A stretch of DNA of 53,045 bases from JASGDC01 sp047606545. GTDB taxonomy: Bacteria; Actinomycetota; Actinomycetes; Actinomycetales; Micrococcaceae. Under the pieces are notes generated by a model. It did no database searches. It saw only the letters and a program-made list of their open reading frames with translations, and was not told the origin of the DNA. The stretch is from contig JASGEI010000008.1 in the NCBI GenBank assembly GCA_047606545.1, positions 1 through 53,045 on the forward strand, given 5' to 3'. The position numbers and the translations under genes are program-made. This document shows positions 33,890 through 42,672 of this stretch, piece after piece; the stretch's first letter is position 1; every line of letters begins with the position of its first letter.

Positions 33890-35206
33890 ATGTTGATTTC
33901 AGTAATTGGCTGTGGATACCTTGGGGCAGTTCATGCCGCTTGTATGGCTGAAATTGGTCATAACGTAATTGGTATTGATGTTGATAATGATAAGATAAGC
34001 CAATTAAAAAAACAGCAAACTCCTTTTTATGAGCCAGGACTAGCTGATATGATAGCAAAAGCCACAGCAGCTAATAAGTTAAATTTCAGTACTAATTTTT
34101 CGGATGTTGCAGATGCAACTGTTCATTTTATTGGTGTTGGCACCCCACAATCTAAGAATAGTGAAGCTGCTGACACAACATTTGTATTAGCAGCGATTAA
34201 CTCTTTATTACCTTATTTAAAGCCAGGAGATGTAGTTGTTGGTAAGTCGACTGTGCCTGTTGGTACAGCGGCAAAAATTGCTAAGATATTAGCTGATAAT
34301 GCTCCGGAAACTGTGTTGGTTTGGAATCCAGAGTTTCTTCGAGAGGGTTTTGCTGTAAAAGATACATTATCTCCAGATCGGATAGTGTACGGTCTCTCTG
34401 ATGAGAAAACCAAGGCAAAACAAGGTGAAGAGGTTTTAGACCAAGTTTATGAACATTACTTTAAACAAGGTATACAAAAAATTACTACTAACTATTCAAC
34501 AGCAGAGTTGGTAAAAGTTTCTGCTAATTCTTTTCTTGCTACTAAAATTTCTTTCATAAATGCTATAGCTGAAGTTTGTGAAGTTACGGGAGGCAATGTT
34601 CGTGAACTAGCATATGCAATTGGGCTAGATGAGCGCATCGGTTCTAGGTTTTTAAATGCAGGTATTGGATTTGGTGGCGGTTGTTTACCAAAAGATATCC
34701 GTGCGTTAAAAGCAAGAGTTGAAGAATTAGATATAGCTGGTCCAGCTAATTTTTTACGCGAAGTTGATAGTATCAATAAGCATGCTCGTGAGCGTATTGT
34801 GGAAAAATTTAATGAAATTCTTGGTGGGCTTAAGGACAAGAAGATTGCCGTTTTAGGGCTAGCTTTTAAAGCGGATAGTGATGATTTGCGAGATTCGCCA
34901 GCTTTATCTATAGCCCAGAAAAGTCACGAATTTGGCGCTGAAGTAGTAGCTTATGATCCTGAAGCAATTAATAACCCATTACTTGATGGTTATGATTTTG
35001 AGGTTGTTAGCAGCACAAAAGAAGCAGTTAAAAATGCTGATTTGATATTTGTAGGTACTGAATGGCGTGAGTTTAAAGAATTAGATACTTCTAGTTTGGC
35101 TAAGCTAGTAAATGTACCACGAGTTTTTGATGGTAAGAATTGCCTAGAAAGTGAATCTTGGGTTATGAACGGCTTTGAATACTATGCGCCAGGTATTTCT
35201 AATTAG
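33890..35206 (+). CDS. ugd: UDP-glucose 6-dehydrogenase
   Basis: The protein has 438 residues with both Rossmann domains. The N-terminus reads ISVIGCGYLGAVHAACMAE (GxGYxG NAD-binding motif) and GIDVDNDKISQLKK. VGKSTVPVGTA and NPEFLREGFAVKDTL lead to FGGGCLPKDIRALK, which holds the catalytic Cys265. The C-terminal domain has VLGLAFKADSDDLRDSPAL. It oxidises UDP-glucose to UDP-glucuronate with two NAD, providing the acidic sugar for surface polysaccharide. AGGAG precedes the ATG. The stop is only three bases from that of the convergent GT2 gene. Confidence 0.96.
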   Translation: MLISVIGCGYLGAVHAACMAEIGHNVIGIDVDNDKISQLKKQQTPFYEPGLADMIAKATAANKLNFSTNFSDVADATVHFIGVGTPQSKNSEAADTTFVLAAINSLLPYLKPGDVVVGKSTVPVGTAAKIAKILADNAPETVLVWNPEFLREGFAVKDTLSPDRIVYGLSDEKTKAKQGEEVLDQVYEHYFKQGIQKITTNYSTAELVKVSANSFLATKISFINAIAEVCEVTGGNVRELAYAIGLDERIGSRFLNAGIGFGGGCLPKDIRALKARVEELDIAGPANFLREVDSINKHARERIVEKFNEILGGLKDKKIAVLGLAFKADSDDLRDSPALSIAQKSHEFGAEVVAYDPEAINNPLLDGYDFEVVSSTKEAVKNADLIFVGTEWREFKELDTSSLAKLVNVPRVFDGKNCLESESWVMNGFEYYAPGISN

Positions 35207-35210
35207 AAAT
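35195..35210. repeat. Perfect palindrome covering two convergent stop codons
   Basis: ATTTCTAATTAGAAAT spans the ugd stop (TAG) and touches the stop of the opposing glycosyltransferase. No T-run follows, so it is at best a weak terminator. Confidence 0.5.
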
Positions 35211-36202
35211 TAAAAAGGCAAACCGGCTAGTAACTCTACAGCTCTTTGTTTAGAAGTTTCTTTGTTTTGCACGTTATTTATTATGGCTTTAGCAATAATA
35301 AATTTACTATTTTTTGTTGCTGTATAAACATCAAACAAATCTCTAATTTGCTGATTTGGTTCTATATTTTTAACTTCTAACCTTTTTTGTAATGTCTTAG
35401 TTATAAACATATTCTTACCAACGCCAGAGTTATGTAAGTCATGTAGTCCAAGTCTTACTAGGTTGAAGTTACTTGCCTCTGGGAACTTATTTTTCCATTT
35501 TTTCATAGTATTTAAGAAACCTATAACCGGACCGTTTTTAGCCTCTCCTACAAAATTATTTGAATGTTGCACGTAGTTCTGTAGTGGAATATCAACTATA
35601 TGGATACCTTTTAAGGCTATAGCACAAAGCCCAAGCCATTGATCATGGTAAATAGTTTGGTCCTTCATTGTAGGTATAGGCAGTGCAATATCAAGTACTT
35701 CTGGAGAGAGCATAGAGAAACTGCCTGTTATTTGATTTTGCATAATAAGACCTCTAGCAGAAACAGCTACTCGATCAGTAGTTTTATCATTTTTCTTACC
35801 TACTATGGTAGATTTGTCGCTAGTAACTACGTTTGCTTGCCCTGAAACTAAAGAATATTTAGATAAATAAGGTATGAGAGTTTTTAGTTTTTCTGGATAC
35901 CAATAATCATCCTGATCGCTTAATGCAATCCATTTAGTTTTTTCTGGTAAGTGCTTCAAACCTCTTTCAAAGTTTCCAGGAAACCCTAAACGTGTTTTGA
36001 AACCTATTACTTCAAAACGGGGGTCACCTTTACAGATTTTTGTAACTAATTCTTCAAGTAGTTCAGGATCGCCATCACTACTTAGAATACATTTAAAGTT
36101 TTGATGTGCCTGATTTTGAATGGATTTTAGTTGCTGAGCTAAGAGATCTTCACGAGGTTTATAGCAAGCCATAACTATGACCCCAAAATTATTATTACTC
36201 AT
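35210..36202 (-). CDS. Family 2 glycosyltransferase
   Basis: The protein has 330 residues and no membrane helix. The GT-A fold is shown by VIVMACYKPREDLLAQQLKS at the N-terminus, FKCILSSDGDPE, LGFPGNFERGLKH and WIALSDQDDYWYPEKL. The Asp-Gln-Asp-Asp segment is the metal and sugar-nucleotide site. The second half has YHDQWLGLCAIALKG and a helical tail. It probably adds a sugar to a lipid-linked glycan in the cytoplasm. It is convergent with ugd and divergent from the next GT2. TAGGTATAAG sits just upstream of the ATG and could be a promoter giving a very short leader. Confidence 0.87.
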   Translation of the reverse strand: MSNNNFGVIVMACYKPREDLLAQQLKSIQNQAHQNFKCILSSDGDPELLEELVTKICKGDPRFEVIGFKTRLGFPGNFERGLKHLPEKTKWIALSDQDDYWYPEKLKTLIPYLSKYSLVSGQANVVTSDKSTIVGKKNDKTTDRVAVSARGLIMQNQITGSFSMLSPEVLDIALPIPTMKDQTIYHDQWLGLCAIALKGIHIVDIPLQNYVQHSNNFVGEAKNGPVIGFLNTMKKWKNKFPEASNFNLVRLGLHDLHNSGVGKNMFITKTLQKRLEVKNIEPNQQIRDLFDVYTATKNSKFIIAKAIINNVQNKETSKQRAVELLAGLPF

Positions 36203-36327
36203 ATACTTATACCTATCTCTAAGCTATATCTAAAACTACCTTAATTCTAGCGTATTATAAATTATAAGTAAGAGTTTAAGAGCGGAAGCATTTTCTTAAA
36301 CTTTAACAATTCAAATGGAGGATTTAA

Positions 36328-37167
36328 GTGTTAAATGTCCTAGCTGTTAATTACTTTTCTTCAGATGTCGCAAAACAATATATCGAATCTTTTCAATCGC
36401 AAACATACAAAGATTGGAATCTTTACATTGTTGATAATAGCGAAAACGTGTCTGAACTTAATAAACTTAGAGCTATTTCTGACGATGCACGAGTTAAAAT
36501 CATTGATGCAAAAAAGAACCAAGGTTTCTTTGGGGCTGCCCAGTATGGTTTTAGTAAGAATATTTGTGAAGTAGCTAGTAATGACTTAGTGATAGTGTCT
36601 AATCTTGATTTGTATTTTGACAATGAAAATACTCTACAGGAATTAGTTAATATTACTGAAAATTATGACGATGTTGGGGTTTTTGCTCCAGATATTTATT
36701 CAATTAAACGTAATAGCCATCAAAATCCGATGTTAAAAAATCGTCCAAGTGAAAAAGCAATGAAATTGCGTACCTACATGCACGCAAATACTTATGCCTC
36801 CCAATTTTCCACTTTAGTGGATTTATATTCTTCTGCTCTACGTGAAAAACTTGGTAATAAAAGAGACATAAAACTTAAAGAACAAGATATATATGCCGCA
36901 CACGGTTCTTTTATGATTTTTACAAGTGAGTTTTTTGCTCGTGGTGGTAACTTCAATTACGAAGTATTTTTATATGGTGAAGAGCTTTATGTTGCTGAAC
37001 AATGTAAAAAATTGGGTTTGCGCATTATATTAATACCTTCTGTGGTAGTGCATCACATTACAAACTATACTTTTGGCACTTGGCAAAGCAAGAAAATACT
37101 AAGGTATAAGGTGCAAGCAGCTAAACACGGCTATGAAATGTTGTATGGGTCTAAGAAGTTAAATTAA
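36328..37167 (+). CDS. Family 2 glycosyltransferase
   Basis: The protein has 279 residues. It opens LNVLAVNYFSSDVAKQYIES and WNLYIVDNSENVSELNKL, then has NQGFFGAAQYGFSKN and LVIVSNLDLYFDNENTL, where the Asp-Leu-Tyr-Phe-Asp segment stands at the usual DxD site. A C-terminal FLYGEELYVAEQCKKLGLRI and VHHITNYTFGTWQSKK complete the rhamnosyltransferase-like pattern. The start is GTG behind a strong GGAGG ribosome site. Its last 17 bases overlap the GT4 gene on the opposite strand. The sugar and acceptor are unknown. Confidence 0.87.
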   Translation: MLNVLAVNYFSSDVAKQYIESFQSQTYKDWNLYIVDNSENVSELNKLRAISDDARVKIIDAKKNQGFFGAAQYGFSKNICEVASNDLVIVSNLDLYFDNENTLQELVNITENYDDVGVFAPDIYSIKRNSHQNPMLKNRPSEKAMKLRTYMHANTYASQFSTLVDLYSSALREKLGNKRDIKLKEQDIYAAHGSFMIFTSEFFARGGNFNYEVFLYGEELYVAEQCKKLGLRIILIPSVVVHHITNYTFGTWQSKKILRYKVQAAKHGYEMLYGSKKLN

Positions 37168-38305
37168 GAATAAGCTCCGCAGCTTTTTTCCCGATATTCT
37201 GTAGTGAAGCATTCTCGCTAGCCCAATTGCTAAGTCTTTTACGATTTTGCCATGGGTTATCTAACATCTCTAACATAGCATCAGCTACTTCTGGTATTTG
37301 GTAATCTACGGCAATTCCAAGATTTTCACGCTTAACAAGTTCACTACCAGCATCGTTGCCTGCATAAATCACGGGAGTCCCGCATGCAGAAGCTGCGAAA
37401 GTCTTAGTAGGCTGGGCGACAGTATAACCTTGTGTTGGGTCAACACTAGCAAGGGAAGCCTCAGCATGAGCAATCCATTTAGCAGCTTCTTCGCCAGGTT
37501 TTACACCGAGAAAATGTACGTTATTTGGTGCAGCTTTTGTTGCTGCATCGCGTAGTGCTTGCTCGTGGTCGCCTTGCCCCAGAATGATTATATTCATATT
37601 TGGATATTTTTCTAGCACTTTTGGTAAGGCATTAATAAAAATATCAGTGCCTTGCCAAGCAGACAGAGTTCCAGCATATATAAAGTACGGTTTCTCCGCT
37701 AATTTATGGTTTGGTTTATCTGCTTCAGGATTGAATATACTCATATCAACCCCATTGCCAACAATTTCAATCTTTTCAGGTTTTACACCGATATCTTGAA
37801 GTTGTTGTGACATATTTGGGGAAACAGTTAAAACAAGATTTGAGAAATTAAGCATTTTGCACTCTAATATTTCAAGTGCTTTTACAATCTGAGCTGGGGC
37901 ACCAAAAGACTTTGCTGCAGCACTCCAAACATCTGCCGCATAGTATGCCCATGGGCGTTTACGCAATCTTGCTACAGTATTTACTACAGTGGCAGTAGTC
38001 ACTGGTGGTTCACTTACATAAACATCTGGAGTTTCTGCTTTAAGCATTCTAATAAAGAGTGGAATATCGAAACTTAAATAGTTTAAATAACCTTTAATAT
38101 TCCCTTGCTTGTTTCGAAGTGCCCATTTGCGTTCGATAGTGACATCTTTGTCGTTAAGTTCTTCTTTAAGATTAGGAACAGTAGTAGTTATTACTTTTGT
38201 TTTCGCTCCTAATGAGGTAAAACCTTTAGCTAAATTACGCAACCTAAAAGCGGCTGCTGCTGGTTCTGGAGCATAAATTCTAGTAGCAATAATAATTTTT
38301 TTCAT
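37151..38305 (-). CDS. Family 4 glycosyltransferase
   Basis: The protein has 384 residues with a GT-B fold. The N-terminal domain starts IIIATRIYAPEPAAAAFRLR, close to WbuB-like enzymes. The C-terminal domain has YFIYAGTLSAWQGTDIFINA, NIIILGQGDHEQ, VHFLGVKPGEEAAKWIAHAE and QPTKTFAASACGTPVIYAG. The EX7E-type Glu of many GT4 enzymes is replaced by the QPTKTFAASACG form seen in this subgroup. It likely transfers a nucleotide-activated sugar during surface-glycan assembly. It is convergent with the GT2 gene (17-base overlap) and divergent from DUF6541 copy 3. Only a weak ribosome site is visible. Confidence 0.87.
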   Translation of the reverse strand: MKKIIIATRIYAPEPAAAAFRLRNLAKGFTSLGAKTKVITTTVPNLKEELNDKDVTIERKWALRNKQGNIKGYLNYLSFDIPLFIRMLKAETPDVYVSEPPVTTATVVNTVARLRKRPWAYYAADVWSAAAKSFGAPAQIVKALEILECKMLNFSNLVLTVSPNMSQQLQDIGVKPEKIEIVGNGVDMSIFNPEADKPNHKLAEKPYFIYAGTLSAWQGTDIFINALPKVLEKYPNMNIIILGQGDHEQALRDAATKAAPNNVHFLGVKPGEEAAKWIAHAEASLASVDPTQGYTVAQPTKTFAASACGTPVIYAGNDAGSELVKRENLGIAVDYQIPEVADAMLEMLDNPWQNRKRLSNWASENASLQNIGKKAAELILNLTS

Positions 38306-38492
38306 AAATATATTTTCTCATATAGCTGGTATTTTTATAGCTTCGAAATAAAAATAATATAAAACTATATTTTGGTGCTATAAATATCATTTTTTCTACA
38401 GATAATCTTTAAAACAAAGTGAAGATTTAACTAATTATTTTATAAATCTTAATGGTATAGTGTTTTAACTGCAGTATTTAAGGGAAATATTA

Positions 38493-40418
38493 ATGTATGA
38501 GTTATTTGTAAACTGGTTCCCATTTACAGGGATCTATTTAGCAAGTTTTCTTGTAGTCTATTTACCAGGTATTTTAATTGGGCTTAGTCTTAGGCTAAAA
38601 ATTAAATATATTTTATTTTTTGCTCCTTCTTTCAGTGCGATTCTTATAACCGTTTCAGCAATTATATTTAATTTTATTCATCTTAAATGGAGTTGGTGGT
38701 CTGCATTCCCGTTTGCTTTTTTTATTCTTGGTATCTCACTTCTTAAAGGAAAGTTACCAAGACTAGAATTTAAGTTAAGTGCCAAAGATAAGTATTTGTT
38801 TGGTGCTTGGATAGCTGGTAGCACAGTTGTTGGGTATCATATTTTAAGAGCGATTTTTGACCCAAAAAATCCAGCATTAAGTTGGGATGGAGTCTTTCAC
38901 CAAAATGCTATTAGATATATTTTGGATTCAGGCTCTGCTTCACCGTTTACTATTAGTAATTTTTTGCCAGGAAGAACTAATGTTTTTTATCCAGCAGTCT
39001 TCCATGAGTTCGTTACGCAAGTTATCTCTTTAACTCATACAACGATTCCAATTGCATACAATATTTTCACTGTTTTTATAGCAGCACAGCTATGGGTGTG
39101 TTCTATGTTATTCCTAATCTATGTATTATTTCCAAAATATCCAGCTATTTGGATAATTGGTACATTATTAGCAGGTGCATTTCCAATTTTCCCATATGCC
39201 CTTTTAGCAACTGGGGGCTTGCTTCCTAATATTTTAGGGTATTCATTTATTCCATTATTAATTGCCAGTATTTATATTGTGGTACGAAAGCCAGAACATA
39301 TTGAATTAGATTCAATAATGGCTTTTTCGATTGCGATTATGACTTTGGCAGGCACTGCCTTTGCTCATCCAAATGCAATCTTTTCTACTTTTATTTTAGT
39401 TATTCCTTTGCTAGTTGAATACAGTATTCAACTGATTTCTAATGCAAAAACTAAAACTAGAAAACTAGGTTTTGTCATAAGTTCAGTAGTTATAATTCTC
39501 ATTATTAGCTTTATCTGGCGAAAGCTTACAGTTCCGTATTTATGGAAACCGAATCAAACTATCGTAGAAGGAATTTATAACTGGTTTAACACGAGTTATA
39601 TGTCAGAGAAATTTCATGTCATAACGATTGCTGTAGCTGTCGGTTTTATTATGTCATTGCTACGTACAAAATGGCGTTTCTTAGGAATTGGTTTCTTAAT
39701 CGGAGCTTTCATTTACGTTGTCTGTGTTGCTTTTCCGCAAGGACAATTTAGGAGCATCTTAACTGGGATTTGGTACAATGATGGCAATCGTATTGCTGCA
39801 ATGGCTGTTATTTATACAGTTCCACTAATTTGTGTGCTGATTGATGAGAGTATTAGATTAATTCCACAAAATTACCTAAAGCCATTCTTAGCTGCGACTA
39901 GTATAGTAGCTTTAATTGCAACACAGAGTATTAGTATCAAACAAACTATTAAAAATATTTTTGAAACAACTTATTACCCAAACCCAAATTCATCACTTAT
40001 GGATCAAGATAAATTGCAACTAGTTTCAGATATTTCAAAAAAAGTGCCAGAAGATGCGATTATAGCTGATAATCCTTTTAATGGAGGATCTTTAGTCTAT
40101 GCTCTAACAGATCGAAAAGTACTTTTTCCTATGCTAGGTACGTATTATCAAGATAATAATGAGCGCATAATTGCCACTAAACTTAACAAAGCTAGTAGTG
40201 ATCCAACAGTTTGCCCAGCTGTTAAGTCAAAAAATGTTAAATATGTTTTAGAGTTTGGAACTAATTATATGGATTCTACAATGCCAATTGACCAGAATCC
40301 TCCAGACCAACCTGCTGGTAGAGATTTCATTGGTTATCAAAATCTCGATAGCTCACCAGGTTTTAAGTTAGAAGACCAAAAAGGAAATGCGAAGCTATAT
40401 AAGATTACTGCTTGTTAG
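38493..40418 (+). CDS. DUF6541 family polytopic membrane protein (copy 3)
   Basis: The protein has 641 residues. It begins with helices containing LVVYLPGILIG. The external signature is LSWDGVFHQNAIRYI (Asp132, His136) and NVFYPAVFHEFVTQV. Multiple helices follow to about residue 470. The C-terminal domain has VPEDAIIADNPFNGGSLVYA, NERIIATKLNKA, Cys574 and AKLYKITAC, where Cys641 is the very last residue. Copies 2 and 3 are the most alike pair and lie in opposite orientation about 12 kb apart. AAGGGA precedes the ATG. The 3' gap to copy 4 is 74 bases, and copy 4 seems to have its own promoter. Confidence 0.82.
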   Translation: MYELFVNWFPFTGIYLASFLVVYLPGILIGLSLRLKIKYILFFAPSFSAILITVSAIIFNFIHLKWSWWSAFPFAFFILGISLLKGKLPRLEFKLSAKDKYLFGAWIAGSTVVGYHILRAIFDPKNPALSWDGVFHQNAIRYILDSGSASPFTISNFLPGRTNVFYPAVFHEFVTQVISLTHTTIPIAYNIFTVFIAAQLWVCSMLFLIYVLFPKYPAIWIIGTLLAGAFPIFPYALLATGGLLPNILGYSFIPLLIASIYIVVRKPEHIELDSIMAFSIAIMTLAGTAFAHPNAIFSTFILVIPLLVEYSIQLISNAKTKTRKLGFVISSVVIILIISFIWRKLTVPYLWKPNQTIVEGIYNWFNTSYMSEKFHVITIAVAVGFIMSLLRTKWRFLGIGFLIGAFIYVVCVAFPQGQFRSILTGIWYNDGNRIAAMAVIYTVPLICVLIDESIRLIPQNYLKPFLAATSIVALIATQSISIKQTIKNIFETTYYPNPNSSLMDQDKLQLVSDISKKVPEDAIIADNPFNGGSLVYALTDRKVLFPMLGTYYQDNNERIIATKLNKASSDPTVCPAVKSKNVKYVLEFGTNYMDSTMPIDQNPPDQPAGRDFIGYQNLDSSPGFKLEDQKGNAKLYKITAC

Positions 40419-40456
40419 TAGTTCCATAGTTCATAGCAGATATTTTTATGGTGAGC

Positions 40457-40486
40457 TTGGACAACCCTGCGACTACCCAGTAGTAT
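40457..40486 (+). promoter_or_regulatory. Promoter of DUF6541 copy 4, suggesting a leaderless mRNA
   Basis: TTGGAC (40457-40462) and TAGTAT (40481-40486) are 18 bases apart. The expected start, seven bases past the -10, falls on the A of the ATG at 40493. No Shine-Dalgarno sequence lies upstream of that ATG. Confidence 0.5.
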
Positions 40487-40492
40487 CATAAT

Positions 40493-42484
40493 ATGACTCA
40501 AGATGCTATTGGATCTGGAATGCACTACTGGCTTCCAGTGCTATACGTCTTTATTTATTCTATTTTTATACTAGTAGGACCAGGCTTATTGGCCTTGTTT
40601 AGATTAAAAACAAATTGGATAGTGCGCTTAGCACTTGCTCCGTTAGTAACTTTATTTTTTCAATCTATATTGGTTGTAATTCTTCCTGACCTGCATATCA
40701 AATGGAGTTGGGTAGCACCTTTTATTGCAGCTCTTGGATGTGCTGCGTTTAGCTTGCTTCTAAAAAGGTACAGTCCTTTTTTGCAAGTACCTAATGATAG
40801 TAGAATGTCTGTGCGACAATCTTCCTTAGTTATTTTTTCTGGATTGGTTTCAACTGCTTTTGCAGCTAAAGTCACAATGGGGGGTATAGGTAATCCACAG
40901 TGGTCTAATCAGAAGTGGGATGCTGCGTATCACCTTAGTGCATCAGAGGCTGCTTTTAAAAGTGGGAATTTATCCCCTTTTCATATTAATGATTTTCTTC
41001 AAATTGGAAGTGCTTCCTTCTATCCATCTTTATTTCATACGAATGTTGTATCTTTGGCACAAATTAGTCATAGTACAATTATTGTTGCTTTTAATGTTTT
41101 TTCAGTTGTAGTTTCTACAGGTTTATGGGTGAGCTCATGTTTGTTATTTTCTTACGTTATTTGGGGTAATAAACCCTTACCTTTAAGTTTAACGGCATTA
41201 TTCTGCGTTAGTTTTACAGGGTTTCCATACCGTTATTTTAACTTTGGTGGGCTATTCCCAAATTTATTAAGCGTAGTAATACTTCCTATATTTTTGTCTA
41301 CTATTTTACTTTTTGTCGGCAAGTCACCTATAAAAATTCACAAAGTATTCTCTCTGGTGTTGCTTATAATTAGTGCTACTGTAATGCTTTTAGCCCAGCC
41401 GAATACGATTTTCTTCGGTTATTTTATGGGAATTGGAATTGTATTAAGTGCAATGTATGAGGCTTTCAAAGGGAAAGACAAGAAAACAGGGTTTATCTTT
41501 TTAATTCTTTCACTTATCGCCACAAGCATACAAATTTATGCTATGCAACGTACATCTAGTATGTCAATGTGGCCACCAACAAAAAAAGTATATGGCGCAA
41601 CTATCGACTGGATAATAAATGCCACTCGTTGGACGAATGAAAGAAATACGGAAATTGAATACCATGCACCATATATACTGGCTGTGTTGAGTGTAATAGG
41701 TTTTTATTATGCAATAAGGATTAAGCAGTATCGTTGGTTATCGTACGGATACAGTATTCTAGGGTTTATCTTTGTTATAGGACTGGGAACTCAAGATACA
41801 ACTTTCAGAAGATTTATCACAGGTTTTTATTACACTGATCAATATCGTGTAATTGGCGCTCAAATTGTGTTAGCTATTCCTTTAGCTGTATTAGGTGCAA
41901 TAAGTATTTCTCAGGTAATACGAGAGAAATACGGTTTTATTAAAGAGAGAAGAGCATCTAATCTTACCGTAACTATACTTTCTGTGCTTGGGATTTTGTT
42001 AGCTGCAACTATACTTTATTATGGAGGACCACGCTTTGCTATTGCTCAGATTCAGAGGAATGCTTATGCTCCAAACTCTAGTGAAGTAGTCCTTGACGAT
42101 AATAAATTAAAGCTCATGAATGACATTGAGCGTATTGTTCCAGAGAATGCAGTAATAATTGGTGTACCGTTTAATGGTTCAACTGCTATTTATCCACACA
42201 CAGGACGACCACTTGTATATCCAGTAATGGGATCTGCTCTAAATCAACAGAAAAAGTTACTTGCAAGTTCTTTTAAAACAATTAGTTCAAACCCAGAAGT
42301 TTGCCAGACTTCTGAAGATTTAGGGGTAAAATATGCGATTGATTTTGGAGCAGATGATTTTGATAATCATCCAAGACTTGAATTTAACGGCTTAAGGGGC
42401 CTTGACAATACTCCTGGACTAGAACTTGTTGCACAAGAGGGGGAGGCTAAGTTATTTAAAGTTCTCCCCTGTAATGTGCAGTAA
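40493..42484 (+). CDS. DUF6541 family polytopic membrane protein (copy 4)
   Basis: The protein has 663 residues. The N-terminal helices contain ILVGPGLLALFRLK. The external loop has QKWDAAYHLSASEAA (Asp143, His147) and SFYPSLFHTNVVSLA. A series of helices runs to about residue 515, and the C-terminal domain has VPENAVIIGVPFNGSTAIYP, Cys604 and AKLFKVLPC (Cys660). It keeps the family cysteines but differs more in wording from copies 2 and 3. No ribosome site precedes the ATG, which coincides with the predicted transcription start. No terminator is evident after the gene on this strand. The hairpin that follows has its T-run on the other strand and serves the tRNA. Confidence 0.82.
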   Translation: MTQDAIGSGMHYWLPVLYVFIYSIFILVGPGLLALFRLKTNWIVRLALAPLVTLFFQSILVVILPDLHIKWSWVAPFIAALGCAAFSLLLKRYSPFLQVPNDSRMSVRQSSLVIFSGLVSTAFAAKVTMGGIGNPQWSNQKWDAAYHLSASEAAFKSGNLSPFHINDFLQIGSASFYPSLFHTNVVSLAQISHSTIIVAFNVFSVVVSTGLWVSSCLLFSYVIWGNKPLPLSLTALFCVSFTGFPYRYFNFGGLFPNLLSVVILPIFLSTILLFVGKSPIKIHKVFSLVLLIISATVMLLAQPNTIFFGYFMGIGIVLSAMYEAFKGKDKKTGFIFLILSLIATSIQIYAMQRTSSMSMWPPTKKVYGATIDWIINATRWTNERNTEIEYHAPYILAVLSVIGFYYAIRIKQYRWLSYGYSILGFIFVIGLGTQDTTFRRFITGFYYTDQYRVIGAQIVLAIPLAVLGAISISQVIREKYGFIKERRASNLTVTILSVLGILLAATILYYGGPRFAIAQIQRNAYAPNSSEVVLDDNKLKLMNDIERIVPENAVIIGVPFNGSTAIYPHTGRPLVYPVMGSALNQQKKLLASSFKTISSNPEVCQTSEDLGVKYAIDFGADDFDNHPRLEFNGLRGLDNTPGLELVAQEGEAKLFKVLPCNVQ

Positions 42485-42485
42485 T

Positions 42486-42524
42486 AAAATAAAACTGGAA
42501 TAACTTATCCAGATTATCCCAGTT
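42486..42524 (-). terminator. Terminator of tRNA-Ser(GGA)
   Basis: On the minus strand AACTGGGATAA (from 42524) pairs with TTATTCCAGTT (to 42493) with one mismatch, and TTATTTTATT follows. It lies 12 bases after the tRNA 3' end. Confidence 0.75.
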
Positions 42525-42536
42525 AATTAATCTTAT

Positions 42537-42623
42537 TGGCGGAGGTAGGGGGATTCGAACCCCCGTGGGCGTGAACCCGCATGCTTTCCAAGCATGTGAC
42601 ATAGGCCGCTAGTCGATACCTCC
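42537..42623 (-). tRNA. tRNA-Ser (GGA)
   Basis: An 87-base gene including an encoded CCA, with a long variable arm. GGAGGTA pairs with TACCTCC, and the discriminator is G. The anticodon GGA corresponds to plus-strand TCC at 42587-42589. The T-loop TTCGAAT is normal. Confidence 0.97.
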
Positions 42624-42672
42624 AAATATTCAAAAGTTTAGCAACTAATTGGATAGATAGCTAACTATGTTT

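Noticed and set aside
35195..35210. Palindrome at the ugd stop as a true terminator
   Set aside because: It has no G-C-rich stem and no T-run. I list it only as a palindrome.
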